NCBI RefSeq assembly: GCF_003219815.1
Contig: NZ_QJVD01000011.1
Span: 1 to 64,000, forward strand
Direction: 5' to 3'
Origin: Arthrobacter livingstonensis
GTDB lineage: Bacteria; Actinomycetota; Actinomycetes; Actinomycetales; Micrococcaceae
DNA: 64,000 bases
The translations under genes were made by a program, and so were the position numbers. The notes under the pieces are model-generated. The model was not told the DNA's origin. It ran no database searches and saw only the letters and a program-made list of their open reading frames with translations. This document shows positions 24,762-33,413 of the stretch, one piece after another (the first letter of the stretch is position 1; each line of letters opens with the position of its first letter).

Positions 24762-26500
24762 GATTCTTCCTTTGCATCCACAGCAGTGGGGAGGGGTACG
24801 ACGACGGTCATGACGGCGCCACCGTCGTTCTCGGCTGTGATGGTGCCTCCGAGGGCGGCGGTGGCGCGGCGGATCAGGGCAATTCCATAGCCGCGCCCAC
24901 CGGGGGCCACAGACGTTTTTCCGCTCGTGCCGATCCGGCCCAGCACGTCCAGGTCCGTGGTGGGAAGGCCCGGTCCGTTGTCCGCCACGGTGATGGTCAG
25001 GGCGTCGTCGGCCACCAGCAGGTCCGCCCAGATGGTGGGGCCGGGGGAGGCACCGGAGGCCGCGTCGATGGCGTTGTCCACCAGGTTGCCCAGAAGGGTC
25101 ACGAGCTCCCGGGTGTCCAACACGCCCGGCGGCAGCGTTCCGGAGCCGCTGAGTTCAAGCTTCACCCCGCGTTCGTCGGCCTGTGCGCGCTTGCCCACCA
25201 GCAGGGCGGCCAGGAAGGGTTCGTCCAGGGTGCCCACAAATTCCCCGCCCAGACGGACAGTCTCGGAGAGGTCGGCCGTGGCAAATTCCAGGGCTTCGCG
25301 GGCGCGGTCCAGCTCGATCAGCGAAATGATGGCGTGGAGCCTGTTGGCGTGTTCGTGGGTTTGGGACCGCAGCGCCTCCACCAGGGTCTGGGTGCTGCTG
25401 AGGCTGCCGGCCAGGGCGGTCAGTTCGGTGTGGTCCCGGATGGTGGCCACCGTGCCGGTGGGCGCATTGCCGCCCGGGGCCAGGGCCGGGCGCTGACTGA
25501 CCACCAGCAGGCGGTCGCCGGCGACATGGACCTCGTCGGTGGCGGCGCGGCCGCTGCGCAACAGCTCCCTGAGCGACTCCGGCAGGGCAAGGAATTCCAG
25601 CTGCGGCGGGCCGTGGGAAGCCGGCCCGCGGCCCGCGCGCCTGTGTCCGACGCCTGCACGCGCGAGTCTGGTGGCCGGCATCGGATGTGCGGTTGAACTC
25701 TTCGCAGGAGCCCCGGAGGAGCTGCCGGCCGGGCCCCCCGTGGGGGCGTCGATGCCGAGCAGCAACGCTGCGTGGTCGTTGTAGAGGACCATCGAGCCGC
25801 GGGTGTCCACCAGGACCAGGCCCTCGCGCACGGAATGGAGCACCGATTCGTAGTAGGCGAACAGTTGGGCCAGCTGTTCCGGGCCCCAGCCCAGCGTGAC
25901 ACGCTTGAGGTACCGGCCCAGCAGCCATGCGGCCAGGGATCCGCCCAGCAGCAGGGCCGCTGCAAGTCCGAGTACCACCGGTAGCCGGGCGGAAACCAGC
26001 ACCTGGACGTTGCTGACCGTCACGCCCGCGGCCACCATGCCCCTGACGGTCCCGTCCGCGTCCTTGATGGGCACAATCACGCGGACTGAGGGGCCCAGCG
26101 TTCCCTCCGTGGTCTCAAAATAGGTGTGCCCTGCCTGCGCCTGCGCGATGGATCCCACGTACGGCTTGCCGATTTCGGCCGGGTTGGGATGGGTCCAGCG
26201 GATGCCGCGGGGGTCCATGACGGTGATGAAGTCCACGCCGGCATCGTGCATGACGGCCTCGGCATAGGGCTGCAGGACGGCGGAGGGGTTGGGCTTCTCC
26301 GCGGCTGAAAGCACCAGGGGGGAGTCGGCCAGCGCCGTGGCGACGGACAGCATGCGCTGGCGGGTCTGCTCATAGGTGCGGGAGCCGGCGTCGTACACCA
26401 TCACGGAGGCCACTCCCGCGGTCAATAGCAGCACGAAGAGCAGGTTGGCGGTGAACAGCCTCTTGGCAATGCTCCAGCCCCGCCAGAACCGCGAAGACAT
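24758..26500 (-). CDS. Sensor histidine kinase, DcuS/CitA-like
   Basis: 580 residues from the ATG at 26500 with AAAGGAA upstream. TM1 about 13-35, extracytoplasmic Cache-type domain about 36-170 (DFITVMDPRGIRWTHPNP as in DcuS/CitA sensors), TM2 about 172-195, a PAS domain about 215-355 interrupted by a Ser/Ala/Gly-rich insert (253-300), and the kinase core. H382 in THEHANRLHAI is the likely phosphosite; NLVDNAIDAAS (N box) and DNGPGLP (G1) follow. The family senses C4-dicarboxylates or citrate; divergent dctA supports dicarboxylates. Confidence 0.93.
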   Translation of the reverse strand: MSSRFWRGWSIAKRLFTANLLFVLLLTAGVASVMVYDAGSRTYEQTRQRMLSVATALADSPLVLSAAEKPNPSAVLQPYAEAVMHDAGVDFITVMDPRGIRWTHPNPAEIGKPYVGSIAQAQAGHTYFETTEGTLGPSVRVIVPIKDADGTVRGMVAAGVTVSNVQVLVSARLPVVLGLAAALLLGGSLAAWLLGRYLKRVTLGWGPEQLAQLFAYYESVLHSVREGLVLVDTRGSMVLYNDHAALLLGIDAPTGGPAGSSSGAPAKSSTAHPMPATRLARAGVGHRRAGRGPASHGPPQLEFLALPESLRELLRSGRAATDEVHVAGDRLLVVSQRPALAPGGNAPTGTVATIRDHTELTALAGSLSSTQTLVEALRSQTHEHANRLHAIISLIELDRAREALEFATADLSETVRLGGEFVGTLDEPFLAALLVGKRAQADERGVKLELSGSGTLPPGVLDTRELVTLLGNLVDNAIDAASGASPGPTIWADLLVADDALTITVADNGPGLPTTDLDVLGRIGTSGKTSVAPGGRGYGIALIRRATAALGGTITAENDGGAVMTVVVPLPTAVDAKEES

Positions 26501-26539
26501 CTTGGGGGTTCCTTTCGTGCGACCAATATGAACGCAACG

Positions 26540-26553
26540 GTGAGATAAATCAC
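26540..26553. promoter_or_regulatory. CRP/GlxR-like site 1 (dctA region)
   Basis: GTGA-N6-TCAC inverted repeat in the divergent region between the sensor kinase and dctA, matching the core of the known TGTGAN6TCACA consensus of the CRP/GlxR family. Confidence 0.45.
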
Positions 26554-26570
26554 GCCGGCGGGCACTCTTG

Positions 26571-26586
26571 TGTGAGGCGGATCGCA
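26571..26586. promoter_or_regulatory. CRP/GlxR-like site 2 (dctA region)
   Basis: TGTGA-N6-TCGCA, one mismatch from the CRP/GlxR consensus, 32 bp centre-to-centre from site 1 and about 50 bp upstream of the dctA start. Confidence 0.45.
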
Positions 26587-26632
26587 CGCCGCACCTACCA
26601 ATGCTAACCACCGAAGATCACAAGGAGTGACA

Positions 26633-27994
26633 ATGAGCTCTCAACGGGGAGGGACAGCCACCATGGCCAAGCCCGCACGCCGCAGGATGGATAAGACCCA
26701 CTGGCTGTACGTAGCAGTCATTGCGGCGGTGGTCCTGGGCGCGGCGATCGGCCTCCTGGCCCCTGACGTTGGCAAGTCACTCAAGCCCCTCGGCACCATG
26801 TTCATAGCCCTGATCAAGATGATCATCGCGCCCATCATTTTCTGCACCATCGTGCTGGGCGTGGGCTCCATCGCCAAAGCCGCGACCGTGGGCAAGGTCG
26901 GCGGCCTGGCGCTGCTGTACTTCATGGTGATGTCCACCGTGGCCCTCGCCATCGGCCTGGTGGTGGGCAACCTCATCCACCCCGGTGCCGGCCTGCACCT
27001 GCAGCCCTACAAGACGACGGCCGCATCCGCGGACAACGCCACGGTGAAGTTCCTGCTGGACTTGATCCCCGGCGACATTCCGGTCCTGCCCACCCTGGTC
27101 CTGGCGCTGCTGGTCGGCTTTGCGCTCCAGTCCCTGGGCAAGGCCGGCGAGCCCGTCCTCAACGCCGTGAAGAACATCCAAAAGGTGGTCTTCAAGCTGA
27201 TGATGATGATCATGTGGGTGGCCCCGGTGGGCGCGTTCGGTGCCATTGCCGCGGTCGTCGGTGCCACCGGCTGGGCCGCCATCGGGTCCATGGCCATCCT
27301 CATGGGTGCGTTCTACCTGACCTGTGCCCTGTTCATCGTGGTCATCCTCGGATCCATCCTGCGTCTGGTCACCGGGCTGAACATCTTCGCCCTGATGCGC
27401 TACCTGGGCCGCGAATACCTGCTGATCTTCGCCACGTCCTCCTCCGAATCCGCCCTGCCGCGCCTGATCGCCAAGATGGAACACGTCGGCGTTTCCAAGC
27501 CCGTGGTCGGCATCACCGTCCCCACCGGCTACTCCTTCAATCTTGACGGCACCGCCATCTACCTGACCATGAGCTCGCTGTTTATCTCCACCGCCATGGG
27601 CATGCCGATGAACCTCGGGGAGCAGATCGGCCTGCTGGTGTTCATGGTGATCGCCTCCAAGGGCGCCGCGGGTGTCACGGGTGCCGGCCTGGCCACGCTG
27701 GCCGCCGGTCTCCAGGCGCACCGGCCGGTGCTGCTCGATGGCATGGGCGTGATTGTTGGCATCGACAAGTTCATGTCCGAGTGCCGTGCACTCACCAACT
27801 TCACCGGCAATGCCGTGGCCGCCCTGCTGGTGGGCAAGTGGACGCACGAGCTCGACATTGACCAGGCCCGCGATGTCCTCTCCGGCCGCAGCCCCTTCGA
27901 CGAGCTGTCCCTGGAGCCGGACGGCCACGCCGCGGAGCACGACGCCAACGTAACGGCTCCGCGCGAGGACGAGCGGGTCCCCGCTTCGGTATAG
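26633..27994 (+). CDS. dctA: C4-dicarboxylate:cation symporter DctA (DAACS family)
   Basis: 453 residues from the ATG at 26633, AAGGAG five bases upstream. An in-frame ATG at 26663 is a second option. It takes up succinate, fumarate or malate with protons or sodium. About eight hydrophobic segments with re-entrant loops are visible. Signature stretches include SSSESALPRLI (HP1), GYSFNLDGTAIYL (TM7), SKGAAGVTGAG (HP2) and GIDKFMSECRALTNFTGN (TM8). The C-terminal 45 residues are charged and cytosolic. Divergent to its probable two-component system. Confidence 0.95.
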   Translation: MSSQRGGTATMAKPARRRMDKTHWLYVAVIAAVVLGAAIGLLAPDVGKSLKPLGTMFIALIKMIIAPIIFCTIVLGVGSIAKAATVGKVGGLALLYFMVMSTVALAIGLVVGNLIHPGAGLHLQPYKTTAASADNATVKFLLDLIPGDIPVLPTLVLALLVGFALQSLGKAGEPVLNAVKNIQKVVFKLMMMIMWVAPVGAFGAIAAVVGATGWAAIGSMAILMGAFYLTCALFIVVILGSILRLVTGLNIFALMRYLGREYLLIFATSSSESALPRLIAKMEHVGVSKPVVGITVPTGYSFNLDGTAIYLTMSSLFISTAMGMPMNLGEQIGLLVFMVIASKGAAGVTGAGLATLAAGLQAHRPVLLDGMGVIVGIDKFMSECRALTNFTGNAVAALLVGKWTHELDIDQARDVLSGRSPFDELSLEPDGHAAEHDANVTAPREDERVPASV

Positions 27995-28010
27995 CGTTTC
28001 CTGCTAAAAG

Positions 28011-28048
28011 GCGGGCGGCTTCCCTCCACGGGGGTGGCCGCCCGCTTT
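28011..28048 (+). terminator. Terminator after dctA
   Basis: Nine-base-pair GC stem GCGGGCGGC / GCCGCCCGC (28011-28019 with 28037-28045), 17-nt loop, followed by TTT and preceded by AAAA, so it may work in both directions. It lies 16 bp after the dctA stop. Confidence 0.8.
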
Positions 28049-28217
28049 GCCGTTTCCAGGGGAAGTACGACGCCGTCACGCGCCTTGCGCCGTCCGGCAC
28101 CCTTCGGCATGCACTGGACCAGATGGCGGTTTTGCGCATGCTTGCCGCTCGTGGGCCCGCATGTGTGCACACTGTCCGGCGCCGGGCCCGCAGCGGGCCG
28201 CGTGCAGAACAGGACCG

Positions 28218-29891
28218 CTATTTGGAAACGGGCACCGGGGGCGTGCCGAACAAACCGCCGGACTTGGCGGACTTGGGCTTGCGAACATGGGTTCCCCACG
28301 TATAGGCGAGCAGGGTCAGGCCCAGCTGGGCCGGGAACATGATGGCCGGCACGCCGCCGGAGATCAAGCTGATCAGAACGGGCAGCAGCGCTATCAATGT
28401 CAGATCCGGGCCCACCAGGAACGCCCGCACGGCCCCCGTCGGGATGGGGCCGGAGGCCGTGGCGACAGCGGGCATGTTCCAGTCAGGTGCCGGTCGGAAC
28501 CCCGCGCGCAAGGTGGCGGCGCCCAGACCGGGGCCGGCCAGGACGGCCAGCAGCAACAGCGCCGGCGAGCCGACGCCCAAGGCCAGCAGCAATGCGAAAC
28601 AAATCAGCGCCCACAGCGTCATTCCCGCGGCAGGCAGCACGTAGTGAACCCTGCGGACAATTTTGGCCGGCAGCGGCATGAGCATGTCCACGGCCGGATT
28701 TCCATTGGCAAAGCGTGCCGTGGAACCGAGTGAGGTGGCGGCAAAGTGAGCGCAGAAGTAAAGCACCACCGCAATCAACACCGAATTGCCCAGGTACTGT
28801 ACCGCCGCCAGGCTGGCCGGAATGGCCGCGAGCACCAGCACGCGCAGTAGCGACATGGGGGAGCGCAGCGCCATGGTGGCGTGGGTGCTGAGCAGGGTCT
28901 TGACGCTGCGGGAAAAGACCGTGCCGCCGTGGAAGACCAATGGCAGGCGCACCCTGGATGTTCCGGTGGACTGTCCGCCGCCGAGGGAACGGGAGAGTTC
29001 CGAGGCATCCATGGACATCAGCGAACCCGCCACGTAGGCGCCCGCCGCTGCAGCCTCTTTCAGCTTCGCCGTCGTGATTCGTTCCAGGTTCCAATAGACG
29101 GCGCCGAGCAGGAGCAGCGCGAAGAACACCATGACCAACGGCCACAGCGCGCCGTCGGCAACCAGCAGGGGCCAGCTCGTGGGCAGGTATTCGAGCCAGG
29201 CCGTCTGTGCGCCGGTGATGGCACCCGCGCCGGCCGTGTTGTTGTACAGCGCCGTGGCCACAAGGGTCAACGGAGCCACCAGCGTCACCACTGCGGTCAG
29301 CACCTTCAACCAGGACCCGGTGTTCGTTATCTGGCACCATGCGGCGATCCCGTAGAGCAGCCAGGCCACCCCGATCCCGCACAGCACAGCCAGGGCTATC
29401 CGGCCCGTGGTGGGGGCCGAGGCCATGCCCAGGGAGACAGGAATCACCACCACGATGGCGGCAACCGCCGGCCAGATCAGGGACTTGAAGAATCCGGGTT
29501 GGATGAAGCCCCTTCTCTTCACAGGCAGGCCCAGCCACCAGGCGGTCTGTGGGAGTGTCATGGTGATGGGTCCCACTGTCATTTCCACAGCCAGCAGGGA
29601 GGCGGCGAGCGTGAGCAGCACCATGGCGCTGGCCTGGAGCAATGTCACGGAGTGGAAGCCGGGAGCCACCACCGTAGCGGCCAGCGCTGATTCGTGGCCC
29701 ACGCCCAGGCTGTTGCGCAGGCCGACAATGATGGCTCCGGCCATGGTGAGGAGGGTCAGTCCGCCCAAAACAAAGGTGTAGGCCTCGGAGACCAGCTCCA
29801 TGACGCCGCCCTCGGTGCGGCTGAGACCGGCCCTGAACGTGTATTGCCGTATTTCCCTGGCGCTGAAGCGCTCGCTGGTTTCCATCGTCAT
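28218..29891 (-). CDS. ABC transporter membrane protein (DUF6297-like)
   Basis: 557 residues, about 12-14 hydrophobic segments (for example LLTMAGAIIVGL, LLTLAASLLAVEM, ALICFALLLALGVG) and few charged loops. It starts 4 bp after the ATPase stop, so the two form one transporter. The size and topology fit actinobacterial export permeases often annotated DUF6297; that assignment is from recollection. No substrate-binding protein is nearby, which favours export. Cargo is unknown. Confidence 0.8.
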   Translation of the reverse strand: MTMETSERFSAREIRQYTFRAGLSRTEGGVMELVSEAYTFVLGGLTLLTMAGAIIVGLRNSLGVGHESALAATVVAPGFHSVTLLQASAMVLLTLAASLLAVEMTVGPITMTLPQTAWWLGLPVKRRGFIQPGFFKSLIWPAVAAIVVVIPVSLGMASAPTTGRIALAVLCGIGVAWLLYGIAAWCQITNTGSWLKVLTAVVTLVAPLTLVATALYNNTAGAGAITGAQTAWLEYLPTSWPLLVADGALWPLVMVFFALLLLGAVYWNLERITTAKLKEAAAAGAYVAGSLMSMDASELSRSLGGGQSTGTSRVRLPLVFHGGTVFSRSVKTLLSTHATMALRSPMSLLRVLVLAAIPASLAAVQYLGNSVLIAVVLYFCAHFAATSLGSTARFANGNPAVDMLMPLPAKIVRRVHYVLPAAGMTLWALICFALLLALGVGSPALLLLAVLAGPGLGAATLRAGFRPAPDWNMPAVATASGPIPTGAVRAFLVGPDLTLIALLPVLISLISGGVPAIMFPAQLGLTLLAYTWGTHVRKPKSAKSGGLFGTPPVPVSK

Positions 29892-29895
29892 GGGG

Positions 29896-30630
29896 CTAGT
29901 CCACGTGGGGGTTCTCGGAGGAGATCGCCACAGCCGCCTGGGCCGGCGTCATTGCATGGATCGTGTCCGCAATGAACAATGCCTTCGTGGCCACGGTGGA
30001 GAGAAAGTCAGGGTCGTGGGTGACCACCAGCAGGGCCAATCCGCCATCCACCTCGGCGCGGAGCCGTTCGGCCAGCCTGTGCCGCATGCCGGTGTCCAGG
30101 CGCTGCTCCGGCTCGTCCAGGACCAACAGGGAGCGCGGCCGCACAAAGGCGGAGGCCAGCAGCATGCGGCGGCGCTGCCCGGACGATAAATTATAGGGGC
30201 GGGACTTGGCGAGCGCGGCGAGTCCGAAGAATTCCAGCTCGGAGGCAATTACGTCCTCCACGTCATGCACACCGTGCCCGGCGGAGACGATGGCCAGGTG
30301 TTCCTCCACGGTCAGGGCCGGGAAGAAGGCGTCGTCGTCGAACACCACGGCCACCTCCCGGCGGAAGTCCAGGGTCCTGTCGTCAACCTTGTCACCGTTG
30401 ATCAGTGTGGTGCCGGAGACGGCCTCGAGCTGGCCCACCACGGTTTTCACCACGGTTGACTTGCCGGCGCCGTTGGGGCCAACCAGGGCAAGTGCCTGGC
30501 CGGCGTGAAGGCTGAAGCTGACCACGCCGCAGACGGCGGTGGTGCCGTAGCCTGCCTGCAGCTTTTCAGCGCGGACCACATCCTTGCGCCGTTCGGAACT
30601 TTTGGGGGAGGGTTTCTTGGGGGTGCTCAT
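29896..30630 (-). CDS. ABC transporter ATP-binding protein
   Basis: 244 residues from the ATG at 30630. Walker A is GPNGAGKST (near residue 50), signature LSSGQRRRML, Walker B LLVLDEP, and the switch His in VVTHD. The Q-loop position reads VVFDDDAFF rather than a clear Gln, a small departure. It pairs with the downstream membrane protein. The signature's SSGQ differs from the canonical LSGGQ. Confidence 0.92.
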   Translation of the reverse strand: MSTPKKPSPKSSERRKDVVRAEKLQAGYGTTAVCGVVSFSLHAGQALALVGPNGAGKSTVVKTVVGQLEAVSGTTLINGDKVDDRTLDFRREVAVVFDDDAFFPALTVEEHLAIVSAGHGVHDVEDVIASELEFFGLAALAKSRPYNLSSGQRRRMLLASAFVRPRSLLVLDEPEQRLDTGMRHRLAERLRAEVDGGLALLVVTHDPDFLSTVATKALFIADTIHAMTPAQAAVAISSENPHVD

Positions 30631-30685
30631 CAATTCGAAGTATATGCGGGCGAGCTGGAACCGGGGGAGTGGAGCGAACGTTCAT

Positions 30686-30698
30686 CCTCAACTTGAGG
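30686..30698. promoter_or_regulatory. CCTCAA-C-TTGAGG palindrome upstream of parA
   Basis: Perfect 6-bp arms around a single base in the 190-bp divergent region between the ABC ATPase and parA. It looks like a regulator site of MerR or similar type; no regulator can be named. Confidence 0.35.
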
Positions 30699-30824
30699 GT
30701 AAAGGCTCAAAATGCATAGCCCGCAAATGTCCAAAACATGCAGCGTCCACCCGGTAGCCTAGAAGCTGGCAGCGGAAGAACAAGAACAGAATCAACTCCA
30801 TCGATTTAACACGGCGGCGAAAGT

Positions 30825-31718
30825 GTGGACTTACAGGTGAGCAACGATCAGGGTGCAACAGCACTCGTGGGCGAGGACGTTTTGGGACCCACCGGACGGC
30901 CGGTCACCGAATTCCCCGAGCCTCCGGTCCTCTCTTCCCATGGTCCTGCCCGCGTCATCGCCATGGTCAACCAAAAGGGCGGGGTGGGCAAGACGACGTC
31001 GACCATCAACTTGGGTGCAGCCCTTGCCGAGGCCGGGCGCAAGGTCCTGCTGGTGGACTTTGACCCGCAGGGCGCGCTGTCCGCTGGGCTGGGCACCAAC
31101 CCGCATGAGCTGGACATCACCGTCTACAACGTGCTGATGGACCGCAAGGTGGACATCCGTGATGCCATCCTGCACACCGAAATTGACAACATTGACATCC
31201 TTCCGGCCAACATTGACCTCTCGGCCGCCGAAGTCCAGCTGGTCAACGAGGTTGCCCGCGAACAGGTCCTGGCCAGTGCGCTGCGCAAGGTCGAGGACGA
31301 TTACGACGTGGTACTCATCGACTGCCAGCCGTCCCTGGGTCTGCTGACCGTCAACGCGCTGACTGCCGCGCACGGGGTCATCATCCCGCTGATCTGCGAG
31401 TTCTTTGCGTTGCGTGCCGTGGCGCTGCTGGTGGAAACCATCGAAAAGGTCCAGGACCGACTGAACCCGCGCCTGCAGGTGGACGGCGTCCTGGCCACCA
31501 TGTACGACGCCCGCACCCTGCACGGCCGCGAGGTCCTGGCCCGCCTGGTGGAAGCCTTTGGCGACAAGGTCTTCGAGACCGTCATCAAGCGCACCATCAA
31601 GTTCGCCGATGCCTCCGTGGCGGCCGAGCCCATCACGTCCTTCGCCAGCAACCACCAGGGCGCCGACTCCTACCGCCGGCTGGCCAAAGAGCTGATCGCC
31701 CGTGGCGGCGCACCCTAA
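30825..31718 (+). CDS. ParA-family ATPase associated with scpAB
   Basis: 297 residues, GTG start with only a weak SD. After a ~40-residue N-terminal tail comes the deviant Walker A NQKGGVGKTTST, then DFDPQGALSAGLG and VLIDCQPSLGLLT. This is a Soj/ParA type ATPase, but no parB follows. In actinobacteria (for example Rv1708) a ParA paralogue sits directly before scpA, as here, overlapping it by 17 bp. A role with the ScpAB-SMC complex in chromosome organisation is inferred from position. Confidence 0.9.
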   Translation: MDLQVSNDQGATALVGEDVLGPTGRPVTEFPEPPVLSSHGPARVIAMVNQKGGVGKTTSTINLGAALAEAGRKVLLVDFDPQGALSAGLGTNPHELDITVYNVLMDRKVDIRDAILHTEIDNIDILPANIDLSAAEVQLVNEVAREQVLASALRKVEDDYDVVLIDCQPSLGLLTVNALTAAHGVIIPLICEFFALRAVALLVETIEKVQDRLNPRLQVDGVLATMYDARTLHGREVLARLVEAFGDKVFETVIKRTIKFADASVAAEPITSFASNHQGADSYRRLAKELIARGGAP

Positions 31719-32655
31719 GCTGGACGGCCCGGCAGACGTCGCGGGGATCGCGGCAGCCCCGGTTGGTTCCGATCCTGAAAAGACGGAGGGGAAGGCGCGC
31801 TTTGAGGTCCGGCTGGAGAATTTTACGGGTCCCTTTGACCTGCTCCTGGGCCTGATCTCCAAGCACGAGCTGGACATCACGGATGTGGCAATCGCCACGG
31901 TCACTGACGAATTCATCAGCTATCTCAAGACCCTGCAGGAACTTGGCGGGGAGTGGGCACTGGATGAAGCCAGCGAATTCCTGGTACTTGCCGCCACCCT
32001 CCTGGATCTGAAGGCCGCCCGCCTGCTGCCCGCCGGCGAGGTGGAGAACGACGACGACCTGGCCCTTTTGGAGGCCCGTGACCTCTTGTTCGCGAGACTT
32101 TTGCAGTACAAGGCGTTCAAGGAAGTGGCCACCTTGATGGGGGCCGAGCTGGAACGTGAGGCCATGCGGTTCCCGCGCCTGGTGGGCCTGGAACCGCACT
32201 TTGCCGCGCTGCTGCCGGAGCTCGTCTGGCGACACACGCCTGAGCAGTTTGCCGAACTGGCGGCCAAGGCCATGGAGCCCAGGGAAGCCATCCCCACCGA
32301 GGTTGGGCTGGCCCACCTGCACATGGCGCCCGTCAGCGTCCGCGAACAGGCGGCGATCCTCACGGCCATGCTGACTGCCGGCATGCCCGACGCCGGATCC
32401 GCCGCCGCCAGGGGGTGGACCGGGCACCCTTTGTCCTTCCGCGCCCTGACGGTGGACGCCGGGAACAACCTGGTGGTCATTGCCCGCTTTCTGGCCCTGC
32501 TGGAATTGTTCCGTGATGCCGTCATTTCCTTCGACCAGGCAAGCCCGCTGGGGGAGCTGCTGGTGCGCTGGAGCGCCGGCGTACGGGACAACCTGCTGAC
32601 CGACAGCGACTTTGACGATGAAGACATTCCAGCCATGGCAACCGGCCAGCCATGA
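31702..32655 (+). CDS. scpA: Segregation and condensation protein A
   Basis: 317 residues, GTG start inside the end of parA. ScpA is the kleisin subunit of the SMC complex. The N-terminal kleisin signature FEVRLENFTGPFDLLLGLI is followed by KHELDITDVAIATVTDEF, and the C-terminal winged helix lies near the end. The middle part (about 130-230) is Ala/Glu-rich linker. Length is slightly above the Bacillus protein, as is common in actinobacteria. scpB follows 24 bp later. Confidence 0.95.
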   Translation: MAAHPKLDGPADVAGIAAAPVGSDPEKTEGKARFEVRLENFTGPFDLLLGLISKHELDITDVAIATVTDEFISYLKTLQELGGEWALDEASEFLVLAATLLDLKAARLLPAGEVENDDDLALLEARDLLFARLLQYKAFKEVATLMGAELEREAMRFPRLVGLEPHFAALLPELVWRHTPEQFAELAAKAMEPREAIPTEVGLAHLHMAPVSVREQAAILTAMLTAGMPDAGSAAARGWTGHPLSFRALTVDAGNNLVVIARFLALLELFRDAVISFDQASPLGELLVRWSAGVRDNLLTDSDFDDEDIPAMATGQP

Positions 32656-32679
32656 AAATGAACCTTTGGAGGCTGCCCT

Positions 32680-33324
32680 GTGGAAGCTGAAAACCGGCAG
32701 CCAGAACCCATGATGGGTGAGAGTTTGGACACCCGGGAAGCCCTGGAACGTCCCGGCGGGGTCCGCGCAGCCCTTGAGGCAGTGCTGATGGTGGTGGATG
32801 AACCCGTGCCTGAGGAGCATTTGGCCGCCGTGGTGGGCCTGCCCACCGCCGCGGTGCGTAAGCTACTGAACGAACTGGCAAGGGAGTACGACGGCTATAC
32901 TAGGGACGGTGGCACCATACCGGTGCGCGGCTTTGAACTTCGGCAACTTGCCGGGGGATGGCGTGTTTATTCACGGGCCGCATATTCCGGGATCGTGTCA
33001 CAGTTTGTTGTGGACGGCCAAACGGCCCGGCTCACGCAGGCGGCCTTGGAGACCCTGGCGGTGATAGCTTACCGCCAACCGGTCTCGCGGGCCCGCGTTT
33101 CCGCCATTCGTGGCGTCAATGTGGACTCGGTGGTGAGGACGCTGGCGCAGCGCGGCCTGATTGAGGAAGTGGGCACCGACCCGGTGTCAGGGGCATTCCT
33201 GTACCGCACCACAGCGTACTTTTTGGAACGGTTGGGGATTGGGAGCGTGGAAGAGTTGCCGCAAATTGCACAGCATCTGCCTGGCCTGGAAAACCTTCAT
33301 GATTTCGATGATGCCAGCCTCTAG
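32680..33324 (+). CDS. scpB: Segregation and condensation protein B
   Basis: 214 residues from a GTG with TTTGGAGG seven bases upstream. Two winged-helix domains: the first about 30-100 (EHLAAVVGLPTAAVRKLLNEL), the second about 110-195 with the family signature ALETLAVIAYRQPVSRARVSAIRGV. ScpB binds ScpA as a dimer. The gene lies between scpA and rluB as in most actinobacteria. Confidence 0.95.
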   Translation: MEAENRQPEPMMGESLDTREALERPGGVRAALEAVLMVVDEPVPEEHLAAVVGLPTAAVRKLLNELAREYDGYTRDGGTIPVRGFELRQLAGGWRVYSRAAYSGIVSQFVVDGQTARLTQAALETLAVIAYRQPVSRARVSAIRGVNVDSVVRTLAQRGLIEEVGTDPVSGAFLYRTTAYFLERLGIGSVEELPQIAQHLPGLENLHDFDDASL

Positions 33325-33413
33325 CCTGCCCGATCCCAGCCCCTGCACCGCCCCTGAACTTTCAGGCCCACCCACTTTCAGCTACACGACTTTGCAGCAT
33401 TAAGGACTAATCA

